Origin: Sphingobacterium sp. UBA4616 | Lineage (GTDB): Bacteria > Bacteroidota > Bacteroidia > Sphingobacteriales > Sphingobacteriaceae | Assembly (NCBI GenBank): GCA_002386525.1 | Contig: DGIS01000020.1 | Coordinates: 84,513 to 148,512, forward strand | Reading direction: 5' to 3' | Length of the DNA stretch: 64,000 bases | Part shown: one piece after another, positions 18,359 through 26,380 of the stretch | Numbering within the stretch: the first letter of the stretch is position 1 | Layout: each line of letters begins with the position of its first letter | The notes under the pieces: model-generated | Database searches by the model: none | What the model was told of the DNA's origin: nothing | What the model saw: the letters and a program-made list of their open reading frames with translations, nothing else | Made by a program: the position numbers and the translations under genes

Positions 18359-20965
18359 TTGGCAAAAGAAAAGAAAGTAACCCCATTGATGCAACAGTAC
18401 AATGCGATCAAGATTAAGTATCCTGGAGCGTTGTTGTTGTTCCGTGTTGGCGATTTTTACGAGACATTTGGTGAGGATGCAATTAACGCTGCTCAGATTT
18501 TGGGTATTGTTTTGACGAAGCGTGGAAATGGCTCGGAATCGGAAACGGCATTGGCTGGTTTTCCGCATCATTCGCTGGAAACTTATCTTCCGAAGCTGGT
18601 ACGTGCTGGTCAAAGGGTGGCGATTTGTGATCAACTGGAGGATCCGAAGACTACGAAAACAATTGTTAAGCGTGGTGTGACAGAGCTGGTTACCCCTGGT
18701 GTTTCTTACAATGACAATATTGTTCAACAGAAGTCCAATAATTATTTGGCATCAATTTTTATCGAAAAAGAGCGGATTGGGATTTCTTTTCTCGATATTT
18801 CAACAGGTGAATTCTTAGTTGCTCAGGGAAGCGTTGCGTATATCGATAAATTGCTTCAAGGGTTTAAACCGACGGAAATTATTCTATCCAAAAAACAGAG
18901 CAAGGAATTTATCGAGCAATTTGGGGCACAGTATTACACGTATTTTCTTGATGAATGGCCTTATACGGGCGACTATGCTACTGAAACATTATTGAAACAT
19001 TTTGAGGTTTCATCAATGAAAGGATTTGGAGTTGACCGTATGTCTGCGGGTATTGTTGCTGCTGGTGTGGCTTTACATTACCTCAATGAAACCGAACACC
19101 GTAACTTACAGCATATCTCTACGCTTTCCCGGATTGAAGAAGACCGTTACATGTGGCTGGACCGTTTTACGATTCGCAATCTGGAACTAATTGGCTCGAT
19201 GAATGAAAATGCAGTCACGTTATCGGATGTATTGGATCATACATCTAGTCCAATGGGGGCGCGCTTGCTTAAGCGCTGGATTGTAATGCCTTTGAAAGAT
19301 AAAAAGAGTATTCAGGAGCGATTGAATGTTGTGGATTTCTTTTTCGCTAACCGAGATTTAAGAGATGAATTGATTGGCCAGATCAAGCAAGTGGGCGATC
19401 TTGAACGCTTAATCTCGAAGATCGGGCTTCAGAAAGCGAATCCCAGGGAAATCGTGCAATTGAAGCGTGCGTTATTTGCTATCGAGAAGTTGAAGGAACT
19501 TACAGATCGCAAAGATGCACATGCACTGCGTACGATTTCGGAACAATTGGATGCTTGTACGGCTATCCGTGAGCGAATTGAGCTACAAGTTCAGGCAGAA
19601 CCTCCTGTTGCCATCAATAAAGGAGGTGTAATTGCGGATGGGGTTGATGCGGAACTGGATCGCTTGCGTAAAATTGCCTTTGGAGGGAAGGATTATTTGC
19701 TGGAAATCCAAAAAAGGGAAGCAGAGATCACGGGTATTCCTTCCTTAAAAATTGCGTTTAACAATGTGTTCGGCTACTACCTGGAGGTTACTAATACACA
19801 TAAGGACAAAGTTCCAACGACTTGGATACGTAAGCAGACCTTGGTAAATGCCGAGCGTTATATTACCGAGGAACTTAAAGAATATGAAGAACAGATTCTT
19901 GGAGCCGAAGAAAAGATTCAGGCTTTAGAGAGTAGATTGTATGCTGAGCTGTTGATTTCGATCGCCGAATACATTAAACCTATTCAGCTGGATGCACAGT
20001 TGATTGCTAAGCTGGATGTACTCCTCAACTTTGCTGTTGTGGCGGAGAAGAATTATTATGTGAAACCAGAAGTCAGTGAGAGCAAGATTTTAGATATAAA
20101 AGGTGGAAGACACCCTGTCATCGAAAGAAACCTACCGGTGGGCGAGGATTATATCACTAATGATACCTTTTTAGATCCGAAGACACAACAGATTATTATC
20201 ATTACCGGGCCTAATATGGCGGGTAAATCGGCACTGCTCCGTCAGACTGGATTGATTGTATTAATGGCACAAATAGGCTGTTTTGTTCCTGCAAAAGAGG
20301 CTAAAATTGGCTTAGTTGACAAAATATTTACTCGTGTTGGGGCATCGGATAATCTTTCTTCTGGAGAATCTACCTTCATGGTTGAGATGAATGAAACTGC
20401 GAGCATTATGAACAATCTGTCAGACCGTAGTCTTATTCTCCTGGACGAAATTGGCCGTGGTACAAGTACATATGACGGGATTTCTATTGCTTGGGCCATT
20501 GCGGAATTTTTGCATAATCACCCGGCTGCCAAAGCAAAAACACTATTTGCGACCCATTACCATGAATTGAATGAACTGACAACTTCTTTGGATCGTATTA
20601 AGAACTATAACGTCACTGTAAAGGAGGTCAATAATAAAGTTATTTTCTTGCGGAAACTTGTTCCGGGAGGTTCGGAACATAGTTTTGGTATACATGTAGC
20701 CAAGCTGGCAGGGATGCCCCAAAAACTACTCAATCGCGCTAATCAGATTTTAAAAAGGTTGGAGCAGGAGCGTACTGGTGGAGAGCAGATTAAGGATAGT
20801 ATGCGTAAGATCCAGAAACAGGCGTATCAGCTACAGATGTTTTCGATTGATGATCCTGTCCTAAACAAGATTAGGGATATGTTGAATAATTTGGATGTTA
20901 ACTCGTTGACTCCGGTCGAAGCATTGATGAAACTGGATGAAATTCAGCGGTTGCTAAAGCATTAA
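18359..20965 (+). CDS. mutS: DNA mismatch repair protein MutS
   Basis: Recognises base mismatches and starts repair; 868 residues. The mismatch-binding N domain has the [11 protein letters not shown] motif (Phe-x-Glu near residue 32). The C-terminal ATPase has Walker [15 protein letters not shown] (near residue 620), [10 protein letters not shown], Walker [14 protein letters not shown] and the signature ATHYHEL. The start codon is TTG: a stop lies two codons upstream, and the next ATG (18389) would remove KKVTPL, which belongs to the family start (TPxMQQY). No Shine-Dalgarno sequence is visible. A weak hairpin follows the gene. Confidence 0.95.
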   Translation: MAKEKKVTPLMQQYNAIKIKYPGALLLFRVGDFYETFGEDAINAAQILGIVLTKRGNGSESETALAGFPHHSLETYLPKLVRAGQRVAICDQLEDPKTTKTIVKRGVTELVTPGVSYNDNIVQQKSNNYLASIFIEKERIGISFLDISTGEFLVAQGSVAYIDKLLQGFKPTEIILSKKQSKEFIEQFGAQYYTYFLDEWPYTGDYATETLLKHFEVSSMKGFGVDRMSAGIVAAGVALHYLNETEHRNLQHISTLSRIEEDRYMWLDRFTIRNLELIGSMNENAVTLSDVLDHTSSPMGARLLKRWIVMPLKDKKSIQERLNVVDFFFANRDLRDELIGQIKQVGDLERLISKIGLQKANPREIVQLKRALFAIEKLKELTDRKDAHALRTISEQLDACTAIRERIELQVQAEPPVAINKGGVIADGVDAELDRLRKIAFGGKDYLLEIQKREAEITGIPSLKIAFNNVFGYYLEVTNTHKDKVPTTWIRKQTLVNAERYITEELKEYEEQILGAEEKIQALESRLYAELLISIAEYIKPIQLDAQLIAKLDVLLNFAVVAEKNYYVKPEVSESKILDIKGGRHPVIERNLPVGEDYITNDTFLDPKTQQIIIITGPNMAGKSALLRQTGLIVLMAQIGCFVPAKEAKIGLVDKIFTRVGASDNLSSGESTFMVEMNETASIMNNLSDRSLILLDEIGRGTSTYDGISIAWAIAEFLHNHPAAKAKTLFATHYHELNELTTSLDRIKNYNVTVKEVNNKVIFLRKLVPGGSEHSFGIHVAKLAGMPQKLLNRANQILKRLEQERTGGEQIKDSMRKIQKQAYQLQMFSIDDPVLNKIRDMLNNLDVNSLTPVEALMKLDEIQRLLKH

Positions 20966-20995
20966 TCTTTAAAATAGGGCTTATTTTTCGATTGG

Positions 20996-21017
20996 AATAG
21001 CGCAATAGCGCGCTATT
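20996..21017 (+). terminator. Possible terminator after mutS
   Basis: An 8-bp GC-containing inverted repeat (AATAGCGC/GCGCTATT, six-base loop) lies 31 bases after the mutS stop and is followed by TTGGG. The U tract is poor, so the call is tentative. Confidence 0.4.
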
Positions 21018-21067
21018 TTGGGTGTACAGGCATAAACTGACCTATTCATTTTGGATTACCGATATTT

Positions 21068-22225
21068 TTAAAATCTAAAGAATAGTGCTAAGCTTCCATA
21101 GTTCGCCTGGATGGGGCTCAGTACTTTGCTGCTTGCGTCATACGGTGCGTAATGATAGCCTAGTTCGAAGCCGATGTACTTTTGGTTTTTCATGCGGAAT
21201 AGTGAGGAAAGACCAAGTCCGAGGTGAATATTGTTGATGGTAACCATATTCTCTGTATATCCACCGTCATAATAATAACCATCTGGATCATAATAACCTG
21301 AAGAATACGTATTCTCTGTGATGCCGGTATCTGTGATGTCAATACCTAGTATGGCTTTTGGAATTAGGATGAATTTGTCATTGTCAAAAACTTTATAGCC
21401 CACCGCACCCCCTATAAAAGCGGTCGCTGATGAATTGACTGATACTTCTGATCCATCATAATTATAGTCGATATTGCGATCGTTTGCGTTGATGCGTACC
21501 TTTAAACCTCCTTCGAAGATCAATTTCCTTTCCAGCGAGCTCATCAACATAAATCCGAGCGTGAGGTTTGTACCGAACACTTTGTTGCCTCCTCCTAGCG
21601 GGCTCATCACGCCTATGGAAGGGACATAGCCTAGTTTGGCTTTATGCCGGTTTCTATAAACTTTAGGGGTTGGAAATTGTTGTTCATCACTTTGTGTATT
21701 GGCTTGTTTGTCTGCGATTTCTTCAGGTGCTTGTGTATCCGCAAAGAGATGAAGGATTTTTATTTCCTGACTGCTTAACGTGTAATTATCAGATGCAAGT
21801 AGTGCCTTCGCCCTTAATTTGATAAGGTTATCTAATGGATGACGCAATGGATAGAAATGGAATTTTGCTTTATTTTGCTCATACTGCGTTGTAAAATCTT
21901 CTTGATCTGCAGCATCTAGTCTTTGGAGCAGGCTCTTATCAAATTGATTGTTCCAGTATAGGTCGACCGCTGTCGTGCTATTTTTCTTTTCAATAATGAG
22001 TATTAGGATGCGCAGTCTTTGTATATATTCGTTGATGCCGCAGCTTGCTTGTATAGTATTCAGTAGGGGGTCAATTTTTTCGAACTCATTGTTGTTTAAG
22101 GCTTTGGTCAACAAAGGAAGGGTCTCAACCGTATATCGTTCACAATTTTCCTGTGCATGCAAGCGTGTAGTGGGAAGGATGCTACTAATGATCAATATGA
22201 AAAAAGCAAGCTGGCGGATATTCAT
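21068..22225 (-). CDS. Exported protein with probable C-terminal outer-membrane beta-barrel
   Basis: Unrecognised 385-residue protein. A signal peptide (about 1-25, ending LHAQ) is followed by an alpha-helical region (about 30-180) with two cysteines, then from about residue 200 alternating hydrophobic strands with aromatic girdles that end in LALFFRF, a terminal phenylalanine typical of outer-membrane barrels. A Tyr/Gly/Asp-rich loop (YYDPDGYYYDGGY) lies near residue 325. The family is unknown to me. It is transcribed divergently from trmN6 with a 97-base spacer. Confidence 0.7.
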   Translation of the reverse strand: MNIRQLAFFILIISSILPTTRLHAQENCERYTVETLPLLTKALNNNEFEKIDPLLNTIQASCGINEYIQRLRILILIIEKKNSTTAVDLYWNNQFDKSLLQRLDAADQEDFTTQYEQNKAKFHFYPLRHPLDNLIKLRAKALLASDNYTLSSQEIKILHLFADTQAPEEIADKQANTQSDEQQFPTPKVYRNRHKAKLGYVPSIGVMSPLGGGNKVFGTNLTLGFMLMSSLERKLIFEGGLKVRINANDRNIDYNYDGSEVSVNSSATAFIGGAVGYKVFDNDKFILIPKAILGIDITDTGITENTYSSGYYDPDGYYYDGGYTENMVTINNIHLGLGLSSLFRMKNQKYIGFELGYHYAPYDASSKVLSPIQANYGSLALFFRF

Positions 22226-22285
22226 GGTTTATCTAGATTTATTGCAAACTAAATTAGTAAATAAATCGCAGGATATATTCGTTTG

Positions 22286-22318
22286 TTTGTGCCAACGGCG
22301 TTAAAAGTTTTATCTTTG
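22286..22318 (+). promoter_or_regulatory. Promoter of trmN6, predicts a leaderless transcript
   Basis: TTTG at 22286-22289, a 21-base spacer and TATCTTTG at 22311-22318, both perfect. The -7 box ends exactly four bases before the ATG at 22323, so transcription should start at or within the start codon. Confidence 0.7.
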
Positions 22319-22322
22319 GTCT

Positions 22323-23030
22323 ATGGCGTCGATATTTCGGTTTAAAGAATTTGAGGTTGATCAGTCTGATTGTGCAATGAAGATTAACACAGACGGCGTA
22401 TTATTGGCTTCACTGTTGGAAGTGGGGACTGTAGGACGAATTCTCGATATCGGTACAGGAACCGGAGTCATTGCATTGATGTTGGCTCAACGGTTTGTGG
22501 GCAGTTGGGTAGAGGCTGTCGAGATGGACCCTTTAGCTGCTGCGATGGCAGATAAGAACTTTCGTCATTCCGTTTTCTGTGATCGGCTTATGCTTCATGC
22601 CTGTGCCTTTCAGTGTATGGAAATGGCAGAGCCTTATGATTTGATTGTTTCAAATCCACCATTTTATACGGATTCACTCCATAATCCTGACAATCGAAAG
22701 AAGCTCGCGCGGCATACTGACCTGAATTTTTTTGCTGAATTATTGGATTTCGCTTCTTTGCGCTTATCGAATCAGGGAAAATTAATTCTGATCGTTCCTA
22801 CAGCTTTGGCAGCTATACTGATGGAGATTTCAACAGAGAGAGCTCTTTATTGTTGTGCTGAAGTTCAGATAAGTTCCTTTGAAGGTGGATCGGTCATCCG
22901 TAAGATCATTACATTTGAACGGAAGCCTGTCGAATCGGTTACTGTACGTGAGTTTGTTATATACGCAAAGAAAGGTATTTATTCAGCAGCTTATCGAAGC
23001 GTATTGGCACCTTATTTTTTAGCTTTTTAG
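22323..23030 (+). CDS. trmN6: tRNA1(Val) adenine-37 N6-methyltransferase
   Basis: Class I SAM-dependent methyltransferase of 235 residues that methylates N6 of A37 in tRNA1(Val). The start FRFKEFEVDQSDCAMKINTDG is the family hallmark, motif I is ILDIGTGTGVIAL (near residue 40), an acidic motif II is EAVEMDP, and the adenine-specific NPPF motif (SNPPFY) is near residue 112. Length matches YfiC of E. coli. It is followed by a metallophosphoesterase gene after three bases, so the two are co-transcribed. No leader sequence is predicted. Confidence 0.9.
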   Translation: MASIFRFKEFEVDQSDCAMKINTDGVLLASLLEVGTVGRILDIGTGTGVIALMLAQRFVGSWVEAVEMDPLAAAMADKNFRHSVFCDRLMLHACAFQCMEMAEPYDLIVSNPPFYTDSLHNPDNRKKLARHTDLNFFAELLDFASLRLSNQGKLILIVPTALAAILMEISTERALYCCAEVQISSFEGGSVIRKIITFERKPVESVTVREFVIYAKKGIYSAAYRSVLAPYFLAF

Positions 23031-23033
23031 GTT

Positions 23034-23528
23034 ATGACAAAAATCGGATTACTTTCGGATACACATTCTTTTCTAGACGAAGCGGTATTTACTCATTTTG
23101 CAGCCTGCGACGAGATCTGGCATGTCGGAGATTTTGGTGATGGTGTTATTGCAGACCGATTGGCGTCGTTTAAACCATTACGCGGCGTTTATGGAAATAT
23201 TGATGGTCAGGATATTCGTTTGCAATTTCCCGAAGATTTGAGATTTAGATGTGAGGAAGTAGACGTTTTTATGACGCATATTGGTGGCTATCCAGGGAAA
23301 TATGCTGCGCGTGTTAAGGGGGAATTAATGAAAAATCCTCCGAAATTATTTATCACTGGACACTCACACATTTTAAAGGTGATGTTTGATCCCAAAATAC
23401 AATGCCTTCACCTCAATCCAGGGGCAGCAGGAAAGCACGGCTGGCATAAAGTGCGGACATTGATGCGATTTGACATCAATGCGGATAAAATTGAAAATCT
23501 TGAGGTTATTGAGCTGAATGGGCGTTAG
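23034..23528 (+). CDS. YfcE/MJ0936-type metallophosphoesterase
   Basis: Calcineurin-like phosphodiesterase of 164 residues. All five metal-binding blocks are present in order: LLSDTHS, HVGDFGD, GNIDG, THIGG and TGHSH, giving the D-x-H, G-D, G-N-x-D, H and G-H-x-H ligands. The small size fits the YfcE/MJ0936 family, which hydrolyses phosphodiesters in vitro; the physiological substrate is not known. It is tightly linked to trmN6. Confidence 0.87.
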   Translation: MTKIGLLSDTHSFLDEAVFTHFAACDEIWHVGDFGDGVIADRLASFKPLRGVYGNIDGQDIRLQFPEDLRFRCEEVDVFMTHIGGYPGKYAARVKGELMKNPPKLFITGHSHILKVMFDPKIQCLHLNPGAAGKHGWHKVRTLMRFDINADKIENLEVIELNGR

Positions 23529-23542
23529 ATCAGAGCAGCTTT

Positions 23543-23854
23543 TTATGCTTCTTTTTTTAGAATGGATAGCCTAACAATACTTTGAGCGATAGCAAAGAGA
23601 TCATGGGGTGTATTGGGTTCTAATGCAACTAACATGCCTTTCGTCAGACTGATTTTACTTCCGTTAACACCAAAGTCTATATTACCTTCGACAATTTCAA
23701 CAACTATTGATGCCGCAGTTTTATGCTCTTTCATGTATTGTCCTTTGGCAAAAGCTAGACGATATTCTTTGCTACCATTTGTTTCCAGCAGAAGATCCAT
23801 TTTGGGCTGTTTATCTTGGTATGTAACGTTTTGAAAAATAGATGCTGTTTGCAT
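23543..23854 (-). CDS. Small cupin-domain protein
   Basis: Single-domain cupin of 103 residues with a conserved GxxxxxHxxx-like first motif (GQYMKEHKTAASIVVEIVEG) and a second motif ending in EPNTPHDLFA. Only part of the usual metal set is visible (histidines near residues 43 and 84), so metal binding is uncertain. It is convergent with the metallophosphoesterase gene with a 14-base gap. Substrate unknown. Confidence 0.72.
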   Translation of the reverse strand: MQTASIFQNVTYQDKQPKMDLLLETNGSKEYRLAFAKGQYMKEHKTAASIVVEIVEGNIDFGVNGSKISLTKGMLVALEPNTPHDLFAIAQSIVRLSILKKEA

Positions 23855-23937
23855 AGTCTTTGTTCTATTAGATGGTGTTGCTCAATATGCTTTTGGGACC
23901 TCTGTTCAACGAAAGGATTTCTGCAGTAAATAGGGTG

Positions 23938-24273
23938 TTATAAGGAATCACGAACTTCAACAAGAAAGCTCTTTAGACGCTCTAGTGAATCGATAACGCG
24001 TTGATTTTCTTTTGCTTCTGATTTGTTGTCTCGCAGATAATCGCGTGCTCCCTGAAGCGTGTAGCCTTTGTTTTTAACCAGATTGAAAATGATTTTTAAA
24101 TTGGCAATATCTTCCTGCGTAAAAAGGCGATTACCTTTTTTATTCTTTTTAGGTTGTAAAATATCAAACTCACGCTCATAAAAACGTATTTGGGAGGCGT
24201 TTACTTCGAACATCTCTGTAACTTCTCCCATTGTATAATACAATTTATTTATTTCACGCTCTTTGTACGGCAT
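23938..24273 (-). CDS. MerR-family transcriptional regulator
   Basis: DNA-binding protein of 111 residues. The MerR helix-turn-helix and wing cover residues 10-80 (YYTMGEVTEMFEVNASQIRFYER, with NRLFTQEDIANLKII), and a short coiled-coil helix ends the protein. There is no C-terminal effector domain or cysteine cluster, so it is not a metal sensor. The upstream minus-strand TAAGTTTG at 24295-24302 is its likely -7 box. This short form is common in Bacteroidota; targets unknown. Confidence 0.85.
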   Translation of the reverse strand: MPYKEREINKLYYTMGEVTEMFEVNASQIRFYEREFDILQPKKNKKGNRLFTQEDIANLKIIFNLVKNKGYTLQGARDYLRDNKSEAKENQRVIDSLERLKSFLVEVRDSL

Positions 24274-24294
24274 ATCTTCACAATTAATCTATAG

Positions 24295-24302
24295 CAAACT
24301 TA
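24295..24302 (-). promoter_or_regulatory. -7 box of the MerR regulator promoter
   Basis: Minus strand reads TAAGTTTG (perfect TAnnTTTG), 21 bases before the ATG. A TTTG lies 15 bases further upstream, closer than the usual 19-21. Confidence 0.45.
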
Positions 24303-24424
24303 ATAAAAATTCCTATTCAAAAAGAAATTTTTGCGATCATCTTATGTAGTGAGCGACTGAAAGAGAACAGCGTAATCTAATCTATATGTAATCGCTAATT
24401 ATTGTGGGTAAGCGTAAATTTTTA

Positions 24425-24432
24425 TAAGTTTG
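24425..24432 (+). promoter_or_regulatory. -7 box upstream of the small HERIH protein
   Basis: TAAGTTTG, a perfect TAnnTTTG box. Transcription from about 24437 gives a leader of about 26 bases to ATG 24463, which rules out the TTG at 24430 as a start. Confidence 0.45.
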
Positions 24433-24462
24433 ATTCGTGTGAAAAGGGTTAAAGTATTATGT

Positions 24463-24798
24463 ATGGTTATAGTTAGCAAATTTTGGACAAATTTATTTTC
24501 TTTTGGAAGAGCGAATGCAATTACTATTTATCCCTTTATTTTTCTAAAAAGTACCTCTTTCAAATGCAACGAGAACCTGATCCGTCATGAACGTATACAT
24601 TTGCGCCAAGCGCTTGAATTGGGTATTCTCTTCTTCTATGTATGGTATCTTATTGAGTTTGTCTTTCGCTTTATTCAATTGAAAGATTTTGATCGCGCGT
24701 ATCTACGTATATCTTTTGAGCGGGAAGCGTATGATAAGGAAGGTGAACCGGACTATTTGAACAGGAGAACGCTATGGTCATTTTGGCGATATCTTTGA
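24463..24798 (+). CDS. Small membrane protein with a zinc-protease-like HExxH motif
   Basis: Protein of 111 residues from ATG 24463. After a short amphipathic start (ITIYPFIFLK) it has an RHERIHLRQ segment near residue 45, which is a HExxH-type motif, then one membrane helix (LFFYVWYLIEFVFRFIQL) and a conserved-looking SFEREAYDKEGEPDYL tail with two glutamates. I recognise this as a small protein widespread in Bacteroidota with no known function. The layout resembles a minimal membrane metalloprotease (HExxH plus downstream glutamate), but activity is only inferred. It is followed by a strong terminator. Confidence 0.72.
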   Translation: MVIVSKFWTNLFSFGRANAITIYPFIFLKSTSFKCNENLIRHERIHLRQALELGILFFYVWYLIEFVFRFIQLKDFDRAYLRISFEREAYDKEGEPDYLNRRTLWSFWRYL

Positions 24799-24827
24799 AT
24801 AAGACTCTGATGGTGTTTAAAAAGAGA

Positions 24828-24861
24828 AAAGCGGTACCAAAACTAGTTTTGGTACCGCTTT
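24828..24861. terminator. Bidirectional hairpin terminator
   Basis: Perfect 34-base palindrome with the core GCGGTACC, T-rich on both strands beyond the stem. It lies between the convergent HERIH-protein gene and accD and should end both transcripts. Confidence 0.88.
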
Positions 24862-24885
24862 CTGTTTTATCTTTTGGAAGATTAA

Positions 24886-25728
24886 TTATCCGACTAATTT
24901 TAGATAAGTAGCTACCTTGTTTTTCAACTGTCTGCGGTCGACAATGAAATCTAAAAATCCATGTTCAAGAACAAATTCTGAAGTCTGGAACCCTTTTGGT
25001 AGATCCTTTTTTATTGTTTCTTTAATGACACGTGGGCCAGCAAACCCGATTAACGCACCTGGCTCTGCAATATTTACATCACCCAACATGGCATAAGATG
25101 CTGTAACTCCCCCCGTAGTTGGATCTGTCAGCAAACAGATATACGGAAGGCCTGCTTTGGCCAATAGGGCTAATTTGGCCGAAGTTTTAGCCATTTGCAT
25201 CAATGAAAATGCAGCTTCCATCATGCGCGCACCACCTGATTTTGAGATTAGCATAAATGGAATTTTATGCGCAATACAGTAATCTATCGAGCGTGCTATT
25301 TTCTCACCGACCACTGACCCCATTGATCCGCCGATAAAACTAAAGTCCATACAGGCGATAACAATATCTTGGCCATTCATTTTTCCATGTCCAGAACGTA
25401 AAGCATCTTTAAGGCCTGTTTTGGCCTGGCTTTCTTTTAAACGATCGGGGTATGGCTTTGAATCGAAAAATTCTAATGGGTCACCCGAACTGAGATTGGG
25501 AAATAGTTCGGTAAATTCGTTATTGTCAAATAAAATTGAAAAATATTCTTTGGAGCCAATTCTTAAATGGTGGCCACAATATTGACAAACATAGTCATTT
25601 TCTACTTGTTCAAGATGCAATAATGGCTTTTTGCAAGTGGGACATTTGTTCCACATGCCATCAGGTGCTTCTTTTTTATTAGCGGTAGCTGTGCTAATAC
25701 CAGCTTTTTCTCTTTTAAACCAACTCAT
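24886..25728 (-). CDS. accD: Acetyl-CoA carboxylase carboxyltransferase subunit beta
   Basis: Transfers the carboxyl group from biotin to acetyl-CoA, the committed step of fatty acid synthesis, with AccA. The 280-residue protein has the N-terminal four-cysteine zinc ribbon (CPTCKKPL and CQYCGHH, residues about 29-55) and the crotonase-fold carboxyltransferase domain with [18 protein letters not shown] and [17 protein letters not shown]. Length is normal. accA is not in the window. A promoter (TTG, 20 bases, TAAGTTTG) lies 21 bases upstream. Confidence 0.95.
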   Translation of the reverse strand: MSWFKREKAGISTATANKKEAPDGMWNKCPTCKKPLLHLEQVENDYVCQYCGHHLRIGSKEYFSILFDNNEFTELFPNLSSGDPLEFFDSKPYPDRLKESQAKTGLKDALRSGHGKMNGQDIVIACMDFSFIGGSMGSVVGEKIARSIDYCIAHKIPFMLISKSGGARMMEAAFSLMQMAKTSAKLALLAKAGLPYICLLTDPTTGGVTASYAMLGDVNIAEPGALIGFAGPRVIKETIKKDLPKGFQTSEFVLEHGFLDFIVDRRQLKNKVATYLKLVG

Positions 25729-25749
25729 ACGATAGTTCTTATTCGATTA

Positions 25750-25780
25750 CAAACTTATATAAATTTGAGTTTATATACAA
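25750..25780 (-). promoter_or_regulatory. Promoter of accD
   Basis: On the minus strand: TTG (25778-25780), a 20-base spacer and a perfect TAnnTTTG box TAAGTTTG (25750-25757), 21 bases before the accD ATG. Confidence 0.6.
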
Positions 25781-25952
25781 TTATAATTATGTTGAATGTA
25801 TAGGCCACGCGATGAAAACGCCTTGTCTAACAGGCCTTCTATTCATAATGGGACTATGGGCCACCGTTGGGATATATAAGACATTGAGCTGATTATTAGA
25901 TTGAAATTAATTTTGAAGTGGCAGGTCAGCCAAAAATTAGGGCACAAAAAAA

Positions 25953-26047
25953 GGGTAAGCTACTTCTATCGCACCGCTCAACCAAATACCCTTGCTTTGT
26001 TCCCAACCTGGGGGAGTCAATGGGAGCTGGTCGTAGAAGACTTACCC
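25953..26047 (-). ncRNA. ffs: Signal recognition particle RNA (4.5S type)
   Basis: The 424-base gap between accD and the DUF6814 gene holds a short SRP RNA on the minus strand. The hallmark apical domain is AGGUUGGGAACAAAGCA, which matches the E. coli 4.5S pattern AGG-stem-GGAA-stem-AGCA base for base outside the stem pairs. The termini pair as one rod: 5' GGGUAAG (26047-26041) with 3' CUUACCC (25959-25953), and CUUCUA with UAGAAG just inside. A run of eight U follows (25952-25945). The small reading frames over it on the plus strand are spurious. The RNA partners Ffh to target membrane proteins. Confidence 0.9.
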
Positions 26048-26051
26048 GTCA

Positions 26052-26059
26052 CAAAAGTA
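26052..26059 (-). promoter_or_regulatory. -7 box of the SRP RNA promoter
   Basis: Minus strand reads TACTTTTG, a perfect TAnnTTTG box that ends five bases before the predicted 5' end of the RNA at 26047. A long T run lies upstream instead of a clear -33 TTTG. Confidence 0.6.
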
Positions 26060-26152
26060 GAAAAAAAAACAGTTTTAGGAAAGAAAAAATGCTATTTTAT
26101 CTTATGCGATTGATTATCATGATGATAATTTGTTTGAAGTGATGAAAAAGGC

Positions 26153-26380
26153 TTACATTTTGTTTTGATCATATTCTCCCAATAGCGAATAATACCCAAA
26201 TAAGCCAAGTCCAATGGAGATAATCGGTGTCAAGATACATAGGATAATGATTCCAAATACTACATCTTCCTGGTGACCGGTGGAGATTTTTGGCAATGCT
26301 AGTTCAAAAACGGAAAAATAAGCGGTAAATAGCGCTAAAGTTATCCAGAGTATGCCAAGTAATTTTTTGATACTATTCAT
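26153..26380 (-). CDS. Small two-helix membrane protein (probably DUF6814), partner of the adjacent transporter
   Basis: Protein of 75 residues from the ATG at 26380 (MNSIKKLLG), with two hydrophobic helices (about 8-28 and 42-65) and a GYYSLLGEYD C-terminal motif. I recognise this as a small family that occurs beside MHS-type transporters in Bacteroidota, probably DUF6814. A longer reading to 26470 lies inside the transporter gene and is unlikely. Its first eight bases overlap the end of the transporter gene, which implies translational coupling and perhaps a physical partnership. Confidence 0.75.
   Translation of the reverse strand: MNSIKKLLGILWITLALFTAYFSVFELALPKISTGHQEDVVFGIIILCILTPIISIGLGLFGYYSLLGEYDQNKM

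Noticed and set aside
18278..18727. 149-codon minus-strand reading frame over the start of mutS
   Set aside because: It overlaps the mutS mismatch-binding domain and promoter and has no recognisable protein features.
25901..26142. Two overlapping plus-strand reading frames of 70 and 74 codons
   Set aside because: They lie on the complement of the SRP RNA gene, have unnatural composition and no family features.
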